Shown here: one piece after another, positions 33,390 through 41,935 of the stretch
Layout of the letters: each line of letters opens with the position of its first letter
Position numbering within the stretch: the first letter of the stretch is position 1
Source of the DNA: Paenibacillus phytohabitans
Lineage (GTDB): Bacteria; Bacillota; Bacilli; Paenibacillales; Paenibacillaceae
Assembly (NCBI RefSeq): GCF_013141775.1
Contig: NZ_WHOB01000016.1
Span: 62,001 to 126,000, forward strand
Direction of reading: 5' to 3'
Length of the DNA: 64,000 nucleotides
Translations under genes and position numbers: made by a program
The notes under the pieces: generated by a model
The model's input: the letters and a program-made list of their open reading frames with translations, nothing else
Told to the model about the DNA's origin: nothing
The model's database searches: none

Positions 33390-34682
33390 TCACCCCCGGA
33401 TCTCCCCCGGCAGCTTAAGTACGGTTACCTTATCCCCGGAAGTCATCTGCCCGCTATCCGGCGGAATGACGATGAGGCAATCGCTGTCTTTGATCGTAAC
33501 CGTCACGGAGGATTCGTCAACGCCGGCTGGATATGCATAGAGAACGCCCTCCCGGATCTCCAGCCGGGCCCGGACATACCGGGTGAAGGAGTTTACCCGC
33601 TTATAATCCACGCCAAGCGCAGCAGTCCATTCCGGCAAAAAAGGCTGCGCCGCCCCCTGCATCAACCCGATGACAGGCCGGGCGAACAGCTGGAACCCTA
33701 CAAAGCAGGCTCCCGGGTTGCCTGATAAGGCCAGCAGAATAGTTCCTCCACGTACCGCTGCTGTTGTAACACTGCCCGGTCGCATAGTTACTTTGTTAAA
33801 CAGCATTTCGCCGCTTTGCTCGCGGATCAGATCACCCATAATGTCATAATCTCCGACGGACACACCGCCGGTTGTAATTACAAGATCATAGCTCTCCAGT
33901 GCCATCTGCACTTTACTCCGGGCAAGCTCCAGATCATCAACAATCGCACCAAGCATTACGGGTTCTCCGCCTGCCTCCCGTACAAGCGCCTCCAGCATAG
34001 GAGAGTTGCTGTTGCGGATTTTGCCCGGAGCCAGCGGCTCGTCCACCTCAAGCAGTTCAGTCCCGGTGGCGAAGATTGCTACCTTAGGTCTGCGATGCAC
34101 GGGAACATTCGCGACCCCCAGCGCAGCCAGTGCAGCGATATCACCGGCACCGATTATTTTCCCCTCAGGCAGCACCAGTTCTCCTGTCCCCAGCTCCAGG
34201 CCGCACGGCGAAATATGAAGTCCCGCCGCTTGCGGCTTGCGAATGCCCACATAAGTAACACCATCTTCCATCCGGCTCTCTGTGGCTTCCAACATAATTA
34301 CAGTGTCCGCGCCATCCGGAACCTGCGCTCCGGTCATGATCCGCGCAGCAGTCCCCTTCGAAATCTCTCTTGACGCTACTGCGCCGCAGGGAATAACATC
34401 GACCACCTCAAGCCACACCACGCTGTTATCGCCAGCCGATGCTGTATCTGCTGCGATAACTGCATAGCCGTCCATACTTGAGCGGTCAAATGCCGGAAAA
34501 GGATGCGGTGCATGAACGGACTGGGCCAGATAGCGCCCGCAGCTTTGATTCAAAGGAACCTCTTCATCCGTAAGGGGGATTGCATATGCTGTCAGCCGAA
34601 CCTGAGCCTCTGTCACCTGAAGCGCCGAGCGCTGAAATTTATCATTGGTATATTCCTTGTTATGGTTCTCTGGGTTAGCCAT
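33390..34682 (-). CDS. moeA: molybdopterin molybdotransferase MoeA
   Basis: 430 residues with the four-domain MoeA layout: MoeA_N with PFPAFDRSSMDGYA (about 60-75), the MPT-binding domain with IFATGTELLEVDEPLAPGKIRNSNSP and TTGGVSVGDYD (about 195-290), and a C-terminal domain from 350. It inserts molybdate into adenylylated molybdopterin. No other moa/mob genes or molybdoenzymes are in the window. GGAGG lies about 13 bases before the ATG, slightly long. Confidence 0.92.
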   Translation of the reverse strand: MANPENHNKEYTNDKFQRSALQVTEAQVRLTAYAIPLTDEEVPLNQSCGRYLAQSVHAPHPFPAFDRSSMDGYAVIAADTASAGDNSVVWLEVVDVIPCGAVASREISKGTAARIMTGAQVPDGADTVIMLEATESRMEDGVTYVGIRKPQAAGLHISPCGLELGTGELVLPEGKIIGAGDIAALAALGVANVPVHRRPKVAIFATGTELLEVDEPLAPGKIRNSNSPMLEALVREAGGEPVMLGAIVDDLELARSKVQMALESYDLVITTGGVSVGDYDIMGDLIREQSGEMLFNKVTMRPGSVTTAAVRGGTILLALSGNPGACFVGFQLFARPVIGLMQGAAQPFLPEWTAALGVDYKRVNSFTRYVRARLEIREGVLYAYPAGVDESSVTVTIKDSDCLIVIPPDSGQMTSGDKVTVLKLPGEIRG

Positions 34683-34795
34683 GGAAGTAGTCCATCCTCC
34701 TTGTTAAGTTGGCAGTTTCCTGCATCTGCTGAGCTACGCCCTATTTTAACATGCAGCACTACAAAGGGAAATTCAGCTCCGGGCTGGCTCACACG

Positions 34796-34841
34796 CAAAA
34801 AGGGACGCATACGGCCTGTAGCAGGCAGTTGCATCCCTTAA
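34796..34841 (-). terminator. terminator of the DUF4178 gene
   Basis: On the minus strand AAGGGATGCA and TGCGTCCCTT form the outer stem and GCCTG/CAGGC an inner one, followed by TTTTT. Confidence 0.83.
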
Positions 34842-34894
34842 TCTCAATACGCTTCAGTTGTTAGCAGACTGATCTCTTCTGCTCCATGTTAACC

Positions 34895-35407
34895 TTAAGA
34901 CGCACGAATCACTCTGACATCAGCCGGAATGACAGTTTCACCTTCATAGAGCATGAACCGGCCATTCTGCCATTCTACGCGCAGCAGCCGCGAATCATCC
35001 GACTGGTACTGCCAGACATGCTGTTCTCCGCCATTCATGTATGGAGTCTGTCCTGTAACTGCTGCATACCCCTCGTATTCTTCCTCCAGATAAAAGGTAC
35101 AGTCATCCAGCTCCAGGGTAGCCGGTACCTCGGAAGGGCTATCCAGACGCCCGTCGATCGGATGATATAATCTGTATTGCAGCTGTTCCCGTTCTTCAAT
35201 ATACAGATAGGAAATCTGGCTTCCGTCGCGAAGCGTCAATACAGCAGCATTGCGGCCGCTGGTCTTCGTCCGGCCTGTTACTTCGTAGGTTACCAAAGAT
35301 ACTTCGCAAATATCTCCGGGAGACAGGTCGAGCATGCTTTTGGGCGCAGCGGGCGCCTCCGGCTTCGAGAACATATTACCGATCCTTTTCCATAAACCCA
35401 AAGCCAT
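34895..35407 (-). CDS. DUF4178 domain protein
   Basis: 170 residues, soluble, one DUF4178 domain (LSPGDICEV, TSGRNAAVLTLRDGSQISYLYIEE, HVWQYQSDDSRLLRVEWQNGRFMLYEGE). The family has no known activity but is regularly found with PspA-like and DUF350 genes, as here. The ATG at 35407 follows TTAGGAGGATTG; an in-frame extension to 35434 translates only the tail of the leader repeat and was rejected. The ribosome site is supplied by that repeat. Confidence 0.8.
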   Translation of the reverse strand: MALGLWKRIGNMFSKPEAPAAPKSMLDLSPGDICEVSLVTYEVTGRTKTSGRNAAVLTLRDGSQISYLYIEEREQLQYRLYHPIDGRLDSPSEVPATLELDDCTFYLEEEYEGYAAVTGQTPYMNGGEQHVWQYQSDDSRLLRVEWQNGRFMLYEGETVIPADVRVIRAS

Positions 35408-35410
35408 CAA

Positions 35411-35546
35411 TCCTCCTAAAAGTTTTGTTAGCATACACTACGTCGATTTTTCTTCGCAAAACTCGCTTCGAAAGCATCCGCTTAGTTTTGTTAGCATACA
35501 CTACGTCGATTTTTCTTCGCAAAACTCGCTTCGAAAGCATCCGCTT
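35411..35546 (-). repeat. leader repeat, tandem double copy
   Basis: Two directly adjacent, essentially identical 63-bp units (35421-35483 and 35484-35546). On the minus strand each begins AAGCGGATGC and ends ACAAAACT; the gene-proximal unit continues into TTTAGGAGG, the Shine-Dalgarno of the DUF4178 gene. Within each unit AGTTTTG and CAAAACT are inverted copies. Related single units precede the genes at 48740 and 63677. Confidence 0.9.
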
Positions 35547-35567
35547 CGTTGTGTCAGAGTAAGTATG

Positions 35568-35978
35568 TTATCCACGAATAAATGCAGCAATAATTAAAGC
35601 CCCGATTACATGCAGAATGCCTGCAAGCAGACCGTAGCCGACTTTGCCCAGCTGAGTGCCATGATCGAGATCAAGCTTGCCCACCCTGCCCAGCAGCAGC
35701 TCGGCTGATTTTTCCAGAACGAACAACAGTACAAAAGATACAATAGAGACAACAAGCGCTTCCCCAAGCCGGCTAGCCGCAGCAATGGATGACGATAAAA
35801 TATAGCCCTGAGCCCCCAGCTTCAGCACAAAGCGCGTAGTGACTGCCATATTGCCTGCTTTGAGTTCTTCCAAATCATCATAACGGGTAAACAGCGAATC
35901 CACGAACATCAGCACACACAGCAGTACTGCGCCGCTGACCGTCCACACTACCATGGACACCAGGGTATGGAAATCCAT
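35568..35978 (-). CDS. DUF350 membrane protein
   Basis: 136 residues with four hydrophobic segments (about 8-28, 58-75, 77-98 and 112-134), matching DUF350 (YjfL-like). Function unknown; the family often sits beside PspA/IM30 genes and may be a membrane partner in envelope stress. It is downstream of pspA and upstream of the DUF4178 gene on the same strand. Confidence 0.8.
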   Translation of the reverse strand: MDFHTLVSMVVWTVSGAVLLCVLMFVDSLFTRYDDLEELKAGNMAVTTRFVLKLGAQGYILSSSIAAASRLGEALVVSIVSFVLLFVLEKSAELLLGRVGKLDLDHGTQLGKVGYGLLAGILHVIGALIIAAFIRG

Positions 35979-36027
35979 TGCTTTAGCCCCCGCTTGTTCA
36001 GATTACCTTCCATGTAAGACAAAGATA

Positions 36028-36067
36028 AGGCGAAGGAGAAACCGCTAGTTCTGTCTCCCCTTCGCCT
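36028..36067 (-). terminator. partial terminator between pspA and DUF350
   Basis: On the minus strand AGGCGAAGGGGAGA pairs with TCTCCTTCGCCT (one bulge), followed by TTATCTTT. It may lower transcription of the two downstream genes relative to pspA. Confidence 0.6.
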
Positions 36068-36104
36068 GTGGACAACCGCCTGAACTCCGGCTTATGCCAA
36101 TATA

Positions 36105-36773
36105 TTATTGTTTGTCGTACTGCTTCATCAATGCAGCCAGCTCATTCTCAACCGCCTGGTCTTTACCCAGCTTCTCGAATTCATCATCCAGCGATTTGTT
36201 GCCGGAGCTCATCTCGTTGCTGGCTTCTGCCTGCGCTTCTGCCTGAAGCATCTTGTCTTCCATCCGTTTGAGACCGGCGGAAGCCGAATCGGAGCTGAAT
36301 CCGCTCATGGCTTTGTTGATTTCAGTCTGCGCCTTCGCTGCGTTGTAACGGGCAACAAGGGTCTCACGTTTGTTCTTCATCTGTGTAAGCTGCTTGCGCA
36401 TTTCTTCTAGCTTGCCGCGGAGATTGTCCGCTGAAGCCTTGTTCTGGTCGAAGCTGGTCTTGTACTCTACGAGCTTGGCTTCAGCCGATTTCTTCTCTTC
36501 CAATGCACGGCGGGCCAGATCTGCATTACCGGCTTGTGCGGCAGCGTGTGCCTGCTGGTTACGCTTGTTCACCAGTGCTTCCTGCTCTTCGTACAGTTGC
36601 TTGAACTTCTTCTCAATAGCGATCTGGGCAGCTACCGCTTTCTCCGCATCTTCCAGATCCTCGGTCATATCACGAATGTATTGGTCGGTCATTTTGACCG
36701 GGTCTTCCGCTTTATCAATAATCGCATTCACATTGGACATGGTCAGATCACGCAATCTTTTAAATATAGACAT
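36105..36773 (-). CDS. PspA/IM30-family protein
   Basis: 222 residues, almost entirely heptad-patterned helix, starting MSIFKRLRDLTMSNVNAIIDKAEDP with the amphipathic first helix and KMTDQYIRDMTEDLEDAEKAV typical of PspA/IM30/LiaH. Such ESCRT-III-like proteins polymerise on stressed membranes and preserve them. It heads the group with DUF350 and DUF4178. Regulation is not evident from the sequence upstream. Confidence 0.9.
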   Translation of the reverse strand: MSIFKRLRDLTMSNVNAIIDKAEDPVKMTDQYIRDMTEDLEDAEKAVAAQIAIEKKFKQLYEEQEALVNKRNQQAHAAAQAGNADLARRALEEKKSAEAKLVEYKTSFDQNKASADNLRGKLEEMRKQLTQMKNKRETLVARYNAAKAQTEINKAMSGFSSDSASAGLKRMEDKMLQAEAQAEASNEMSSGNKSLDDEFEKLGKDQAVENELAALMKQYDKQ

Positions 36774-36853
36774 GGTTCATTCCTCCAAAATAAAAGTTAG
36801 TTGCTCATTTGGTATCTTTTACGCAGGGAGTGCCACTATCGTTTCAAAAATTG

Positions 36854-37192
36854 TTAAACCTTCTGCAATAAATATTGGTCCACTTTGGTATTCACAATAT
36901 TTACGACTTCCATAATGCCCTCTTTGGTCAGATTGTCATAATGAATTCCCATCACAACCGTGACTGTCCGGTTCAGCGCTGCTGCTGCCCGGAGTGCAAC
37001 CGATTCGCTGATCGTATGCTCCTTATGATGCGGTACCGCCGAAGTAATGACCCTGGCAGTGTCACCATCCATATAAGCGGTGCTTGCCGCACCGATATGA
37101 CGGACACCTCCGGTAATTAGCAGCAGCAGGTCACGGCCAACCGTGATTTCAGACAGCTCAATGTCATCAGGATGCGGCTGATCGGATGTCAT
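36854..37192 (-). CDS. small protein resembling the LpdD-like prenylated-flavin chaperone domain
   Basis: 112 residues (start ATG at 37192 after AGGGGG; longer frame rejected for lack of a ribosome site). Visible landmarks are LLLLITGGVRHIGAAST, VPHHKEHTISE and VVMGIHYDNLTKEGIMEV. The GGxxHIGA...HKE...GIHxDN pattern recalls the LpdD-like domain linked to prenylated-FMN decarboxylases. This assignment is from memory of the pattern and is tentative. It follows pyrD by 97 bases on the same strand; no UbiD/UbiX gene is in the window. Confidence 0.5.
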   Translation of the reverse strand: MTSDQPHPDDIELSEITVGRDLLLLITGGVRHIGAASTAYMDGDTARVITSAVPHHKEHTISESVALRAAAALNRTVTVVMGIHYDNLTKEGIMEVVNIVNTKVDQYLLQKV

Positions 37193-37289
37193 AACAGAAT
37201 TCCCCCTACCCATTATATTAACCATGGCAAGTGAAGATCTCTCAGGCTGTGCAAAAAAGTTATGCAGAATCGCAGGATCAGCCTTCCAG

Positions 37290-38222
37290 CTATACAATAC
37301 CGCGGATTTCATCCAGCGAGCTGATATTCTCTTCAGCCATAAACTGCTGCAGTTCTTCGACAAGCGTACTGCCGGCCCGTAAATTCATGAAGTTGTACGT
37401 TCCCACTTGAATGACGGCTGCCCCGGCCATAATGAATTCAATAATATCGGTAGCTGAGGTGATGCCGCCCATCCCGATAACCGGAATGGATACTCGTTTG
37501 GATACCTGATGCACCATCCGCAAGGCTACAGGCTTAATGGCAGGTCCAGACAGACCGGCATACAGATTATTAAATACACTGCGGCGGCGGCGCACATCAA
37601 TCTTCATTCCTGAGATCGTATTGATCAGTGAGACGGCATCCGCTCCCTCAGCCTCACACATCTCAGCCATCTCTGCGATATCCTCGGCGTTCGGCGACAG
37701 CTTCACGGCCAGCGGAAGACGGGTTGCTGCTCTAACTGCCCGGACAACCTCAAGCGCTGCCGGAGTCTTCACGCCGAAGGCGATGCCGCCTTCCTTCACA
37801 TTCGGACAAGAGATGTTCAGCTCGATCATATCCACTGCCGGTTTGCCTGTAAGCAGGCGGGCATCCGCATCGCGCTGGATCAGCTCGGCGCCGAGCACGT
37901 AATCAGCCAGTGTGTTGCCGCCCAGATTCACGATACGCGCCGTATCCAGTGTCTCCCAGTATGGGAGCTCCTTGGCCAGGAAGGCTTCCACTCCCGGATT
38001 CTCGAGTCCTACACTGTTCAGCATACCCGAAGCTGTCTCATACACGCGTACACCGGGATTTCCCGCTTTGGCATGGAGCGTCAGCCCTTTGCCGGAGATT
38101 CCGCCAAGCAGGGATACATCATAGAGCTTGCCATATTCACGGCCGAAGCCAAACGTGCCCGAAGCCATAACAATCGGGTTCTTGAAATGAACACCGGCAA
38201 TAGTAGCAGTTGTATTAATCAT
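37290..38222 (-). CDS. pyrD: dihydroorotate dehydrogenase B, catalytic subunit
   Basis: 310 residues, class 1B DHODH. FMN-binding landmarks are [10 protein letters not shown] and GMGGI..ATD; the catalytic Cys is in [13 protein letters not shown]. It oxidises dihydroorotate to orotate and passes electrons to PyrK and then NAD+. The ATG at 38222 follows GGGGAGGTG and overlaps the end of pyrK by 8 bases, indicating coupled translation. The pair is away from other pyr genes, which are absent from this window. Confidence 0.93.
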   Translation of the reverse strand: MINTTATIAGVHFKNPIVMASGTFGFGREYGKLYDVSLLGGISGKGLTLHAKAGNPGVRVYETASGMLNSVGLENPGVEAFLAKELPYWETLDTARIVNLGGNTLADYVLGAELIQRDADARLLTGKPAVDMIELNISCPNVKEGGIAFGVKTPAALEVVRAVRAATRLPLAVKLSPNAEDIAEMAEMCEAEGADAVSLINTISGMKIDVRRRRSVFNNLYAGLSGPAIKPVALRMVHQVSKRVSIPVIGMGGITSATDIIEFIMAGAAVIQVGTYNFMNLRAGSTLVEELQQFMAEENISSLDEIRGIV

Positions 38223-38919
38223 GGAACAGCACCTCCCCAGCCAGGAAGACGGGTCCGTCCGCGCAGGCCTTCCGTTGTCCATCCTTGCAGGATACACTGC
38301 AGACGAGACAGGCACCGATGCCGCAGGCCATGCGGTTCTCCAGCGACAGATATACGTCAGGACGCTTGCCGGCTGTTTCCGCAGCTATGCCCTTGAGCTG
38401 TGCCGCCTTCAGCATGGGATGGGGACCGCAGACAAATATATGATCATAGGCCGTGAAATCCACGCTGTCTAGAATGTGGCCGCCCACATCGACGGTCAGT
38501 TCGGCAGCAAGTGGACGGAAGGCTTCGGTACGGAAAGGTTCCCGGCTGAAGCCGAGGTAGATGTCACTCTCCGGAAGCTCCTGGGCGCAGTAATAGAGCG
38601 GAGCAATTCCAATGCCCCCGCCTACTAACGCCACCTTACCTTCCACATGCGGAAAGCCGGTGCCGAATGGCCCTTCGAGTTCAAGCTTGTCGCCCGGCTT
38701 CAGTCCGGCAAGAATCTCCGTGCCTTCCCCTACTACGTGATACAAAAAATCAACACCGCTGTCATTCACCTGATGTATGCTAAGCGGTCTGGACAGCAGC
38801 GGATAGGCTCCCCATGCCCGCAGCATGTAGAATTGACCCATAGCACCGCCGTTACCTCCTTCAACCACCAGGTGGTATACTCCGTCTCCAAGCCGCTCGT
38901 TACTTATCACCGTCGCCAC
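38215..38919 (-). CDS. pyrK: dihydroorotate dehydrogenase electron-transfer subunit
   Basis: 234 residues of the ferredoxin-reductase fold. The FAD-binding RPLSIHQV is near residue 45, the NAD-binding [11 protein letters not shown] near 100, and the [2Fe-2S] ligands in the C-terminal [13 protein letters not shown]...C pattern. It links PyrD to NAD+. The GTG at 38919, nine bases after AAGGAG, was preferred to the upstream TTG that precedes the ribosome site. A perfect TGTGA-N6-TCACA palindrome lies 60 bases upstream. Confidence 0.92.
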   Translation of the reverse strand: MATVISNERLGDGVYHLVVEGGNGGAMGQFYMLRAWGAYPLLSRPLSIHQVNDSGVDFLYHVVGEGTEILAGLKPGDKLELEGPFGTGFPHVEGKVALVGGGIGIAPLYYCAQELPESDIYLGFSREPFRTEAFRPLAAELTVDVGGHILDSVDFTAYDHIFVCGPHPMLKAAQLKGIAAETAGKRPDVYLSLENRMACGIGACLVCSVSCKDGQRKACADGPVFLAGEVLFHD

Positions 38920-38978
38920 GTTATCAAGCTCCTTCAAATTTAATCTTATTAACCATGCCTTAGAAGGAGCTTAAAATC

Positions 38979-38994
38979 TGTGACATACTTCACA
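38979..38994. promoter_or_regulatory. Fnr/Crp-type palindrome upstream of pyrK-pyrD
   Basis: TGTGA-CATACT-TCACA, a perfect consensus match, between namA and pyrK. On the minus strand TAAGAT (38943-38948) could be a -10, putting the site near -50; no good -35 is present. Confidence 0.55.
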
Positions 38995-39005
38995 ATCACA
39001 GCCTT

Positions 39006-40046
39006 CTATTTCTTGTTCCAAATCCCGCGCATATAAGGTTTAGGCAAATTGTCCTGATGTACCCCTCCGAGCGCTTCTTCCGCATGCAAAGCCCAGTACG
39101 GATCACTGAGCATCCCCCGGCCGACAGCCACAAGTTCGGCCCTCGCTTCGGTAATTACCGCCTGGGCCTCCCCGTAGGATTCCAGACGGCCGACAGCTAT
39201 CACCGGTACCTGCAATCCGCTGCGTATGTACTCAGCAAGCTCTACCTGATATGCCGGTCCTGCATTAGGACCTCCATTAGAGCCGATCGGGCCTTCCCCG
39301 CCGGATGATACATGGAACATGTCTACTCCTGCAGCTTTGTAGCGGCGGCAGAACTCCAGTGCGTAAGCTTCATTATATCCGCCTTCTACATATTCCTTAG
39401 CGGAAACTCTCATTAGAAGCGGCATCTCAGCCGGCAGCACTTCACGCACCGCCTCCACTACCTGCTCACCGAACAGCGCGGGATCGCTGCCGTACTCGTC
39501 ACCCCTGACATTGGATAGCGGGGAATGGAACTGGTGGATCAGGTACCCGTGGGCTCCATGCAGCTCAACGGTATCAAATCCGGCCTCGACCGCCCGGCGG
39601 GCAGCATCCCGGTATGCCCCGATCATCTCTGCAATCCCGTCCCGCGTCAGCGCACGGGGCGTTTGGGAATGTGCATCAAACGGGATCGCTGAAGGCGCAA
39701 CCGGGGGATTGGCATCCACCGCCTTACGGCCGGCATGTCCCAGCTGGATGGCGATTTTGGCACCCTGGGCATGAACAGCCTCTGTTATCCGCTTAAACGC
39801 CGCAATCTGCCCGTCCTCCCAGATCCCCGTATCCTGATTGGTAATTCTTCCATCCGGATGAATCCCGCTCATCTCTACGATGATAAATCCGGTACCGCCG
39901 ACAGCGCGGCTGACATAATGCACAAAGTGCCAGTCCGTCGGAATCCCATCCTGCTTCTCAACTGCGTATTGGCACATCGGCGGCATAACCACCCGGTTCT
40001 TCAAAGTGAGGGCCTTCAGTTCATAAGGTGCAAACAAATCTGTCAT
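39006..40046 (-). CDS. namA: NADPH dehydrogenase NamA (old yellow enzyme)
   Basis: 346 residues, YqjM-type OYE. MPPMCQY places the redox-tuning Cys at 25 and the Tyr at 27; HGAHGYLIHQFHSP contains the His pair that binds substrate carbonyl or nitro groups; AVGRGMLSDP closes the FMN site. It reduces activated C=C bonds with NADPH and is linked to detoxification of electrophiles. The ATG used is six bases after GGAG; upstream in-frame ATGs have no ribosome site. Confidence 0.92.
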   Translation of the reverse strand: MTDLFAPYELKALTLKNRVVMPPMCQYAVEKQDGIPTDWHFVHYVSRAVGGTGFIIVEMSGIHPDGRITNQDTGIWEDGQIAAFKRITEAVHAQGAKIAIQLGHAGRKAVDANPPVAPSAIPFDAHSQTPRALTRDGIAEMIGAYRDAARRAVEAGFDTVELHGAHGYLIHQFHSPLSNVRGDEYGSDPALFGEQVVEAVREVLPAEMPLLMRVSAKEYVEGGYNEAYALEFCRRYKAAGVDMFHVSSGGEGPIGSNGGPNAGPAYQVELAEYIRSGLQVPVIAVGRLESYGEAQAVITEARAELVAVGRGMLSDPYWALHAEEALGGVHQDNLPKPYMRGIWNKK

Positions 40047-40239
40047 TCTTGTCTCCATCCTTCCCGTTTCTCTCATCATTTGGCGGGCTTACCCCCGTAT
40101 TCATTAAGTATACACGTATTTACGGACAGGTTAAATCTTTAGGTGATTCACATGCTGACAGCATAAATTCGCAAAGGCTGGGAATAACAACCCTTGTATT
40201 TCAAAATATCCAGCTGTGTGATCAGAGGAGGCGTAACCC

Positions 40240-41100
40240 ATGAAGTTGGCAAGAATCCGCCGCGTTTTGCTCCTTATCTTCATAATAATAGTGATCCTGC
40301 CCAGCATCTTCCCGATTGCTGCGTCTGCTTCTGTATCCGCTCCAGCCTCCGCCGGGCCGAATGTCTCTATGGAAGAAGATCCTGCTGTTCCGGCCGGCTC
40401 CACCGCCTCCCAGTCTTCAGCCCGGCGCCACAAAAGAAATAAAGGACTTTCTCTAAGCCAGCTGCTGCGCAAATACCCGGATACGATCAAGACCCAGGGT
40501 CCGCGGCGCAAGATCATTGCCCTGACCTTTGACGATGTGCCTGATCCGCGCTTTACCCCGCAGCTGCTGGATGTACTCCATAAATATAATGTCAAGGCCA
40601 CCTTTTTCGTGGTCGGCAGCCGTGCCGAGAAACATCCCGGTCTGGTTGCGCGGATCATCCGGGAAGGCCATGCGATCGGCAACCACTCCTACAATCATCC
40701 CGAATTCGGCAAGCTGGGGATGAATGAATTCCGCACCCAGATTATCCGTACCGAGAATATTATCCAGGCTCTTGCGGGCTACAAACCGCGGCTGATCCGT
40801 CCCCCGTACGGTGACATCAGTGAGCAGCAGCTGAAATGGGCCAGAGCCCACGGCTACAAGCTGGTGAACTGGAACGTCGACTCCCTGGACTGGAGAGGCT
40901 TATCCAAGACCCAGGTGCGGAACAACATCCTCTCCAGGGCCGGAAAAGGCGCAATTATACTCCAGCACGGCGGCGGCGGCCGGGGCAGCAATCTGCAGGG
41001 TACCATACAGGCGCTTCCGGAAGTCATCAGCATTATGCGCAAACGCGGGTATAGCTTCGTGACTGTTCCGCAAATGTTCGAAGTCAGCAAAAGCAAATGA
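40240..41100 (+). CDS. exported polysaccharide deacetylase (NodB domain)
   Basis: 286 residues. An N-terminal signal or anchor segment (about 8-32) and a Ser/Ala/Pro-rich linker lead to a NodB domain from about 85: motif 1 TFDDVPDPR (catalytic base and metal Asp), motif 2 HSYNHPEF (metal His pair), motif 3 RPPYGD, then VDSLDWRG and motif 5 LQHGG. It should de-N-acetylate chitin-like or peptidoglycan sugars outside the membrane. GAGGAGGCG precedes the ATG. Confidence 0.9.
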   Translation: MKLARIRRVLLLIFIIIVILPSIFPIAASASVSAPASAGPNVSMEEDPAVPAGSTASQSSARRHKRNKGLSLSQLLRKYPDTIKTQGPRRKIIALTFDDVPDPRFTPQLLDVLHKYNVKATFFVVGSRAEKHPGLVARIIREGHAIGNHSYNHPEFGKLGMNEFRTQIIRTENIIQALAGYKPRLIRPPYGDISEQQLKWARAHGYKLVNWNVDSLDWRGLSKTQVRNNILSRAGKGAIILQHGGGGRGSNLQGTIQALPEVISIMRKRGYSFVTVPQMFEVSKSK

Positions 41101-41179
41101 ACCGGCTGATGCACCGGTGAGCCAGTATATCAAATAGAAGCCGAGGGATAAATTATAGCTTGAAGCCTTTTATAAATTA

Positions 41180-41230
41180 AAAAAGGAAACAAAACCTGCC
41201 GGAGAACGGCCGGGTTTTGTTTCCTTTGGT
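41180..41230. terminator. bidirectional terminator
   Basis: AAAGGAAACAAAACC and GGTTTTGTTTCCTTT form a 15-bp stem with CCGG/CCGG-type inner pairing; it serves the converging deacetylase and LysM-3D genes. Confidence 0.88.
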
Positions 41231-41257
41231 AAATGGTGCAGCTATACATTTATCGGG

Positions 41258-41935
41258 TTATTGAATAATATACAACTGTACATATTGATAGCCGAAATCG
41301 GCTACAAAGCTCTGGCTGCCGGGAATGAAGATGTCAATCCGGTTGCCCTTGATCGCGCTCCCCATGTCAGTGGCGGTCGCCAGGAATGCCTGCTTCGGGA
41401 GACCCGGATGAGAATATCCGGTAACGAGAACCTTGGTACCCAGCGGAATGACACTAGGGTCGACTGCAATCGTTCCCAGCTTAAGCGCATTGCCGAAATA
41501 ATCAACCGCTCCCCATTTACCATTCTCACTGGCAGCAGAGGAATAGGCCGAAGCCTTTACCTGTATGGATTTGGCATAAGTATAAGCTTTGCCCCAGGCT
41601 TGAACGGTGTTTGATGCAGGCTCCACACTCAGTGCTGACAAGTCTGCGTTAGTTACAACTGCGGCGGCTGCCGATTCTGTGACTGCTACCGTTTTGGCCT
41701 GAACAGTGCCGGGAATGGCAAGCTTAAGACCCGGATAGATGTTGCTTGCAGAAATCTGCGGATTTGCGCTCATGAGTTCTTCTACGCTGATGTCATAATG
41801 ATTGGACAGCGTATAAAAGGTAGTTGCTTCTCCAGCGATATGTACGCTGTCAGCTTGAACAGGGGCGGCTTGGAGCAATGTGCCGAGTCCCAGTACAGCA
41901 GCCAGGGCTGTGATGGCTCCGAACTTGATTTTCAT
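41258..41935 (-). CDS. secreted LysM plus 3D-domain cell-wall protein
   Basis: 225 residues. A signal peptide (about 1-29, ending VQADS) is followed by one LysM module (about 38-78, FYTLSNHYDISVEELMSANP) and a C-terminal 3D domain (about 125-225) with AVDPSVIPLGTKVLV, ATDMGSAIKGNRIDIF, the three Asp that name the domain. This is the YocH-like lytic transglycosylase/autolysin layout; it binds and probably trims peptidoglycan. AGGAGG precedes the ATG. A long leader lies upstream. Confidence 0.88.
   Translation of the reverse strand: MKIKFGAITALAAVLGLGTLLQAAPVQADSVHIAGEATTFYTLSNHYDISVEELMSANPQISASNIYPGLKLAIPGTVQAKTVAVTESAAAAVVTNADLSALSVEPASNTVQAWGKAYTYAKSIQVKASAYSSAASENGKWGAVDYFGNALKLGTIAVDPSVIPLGTKVLVTGYSHPGLPKQAFLATATDMGSAIKGNRIDIFIPGSQSFVADFGYQYVQLYIIQ

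Noticed and set aside
35408..35434. N-terminal extension of the DUF4178 protein
   Set aside because: It translates the TTTAGGAGG tail of the leader repeat; the true ATG follows it.
37193..37363. 57-codon extension of the LpdD-like gene into pyrD
   Set aside because: It overlaps pyrD and has no ribosome site, whereas ATG 37192 has AGGGGG upstream.
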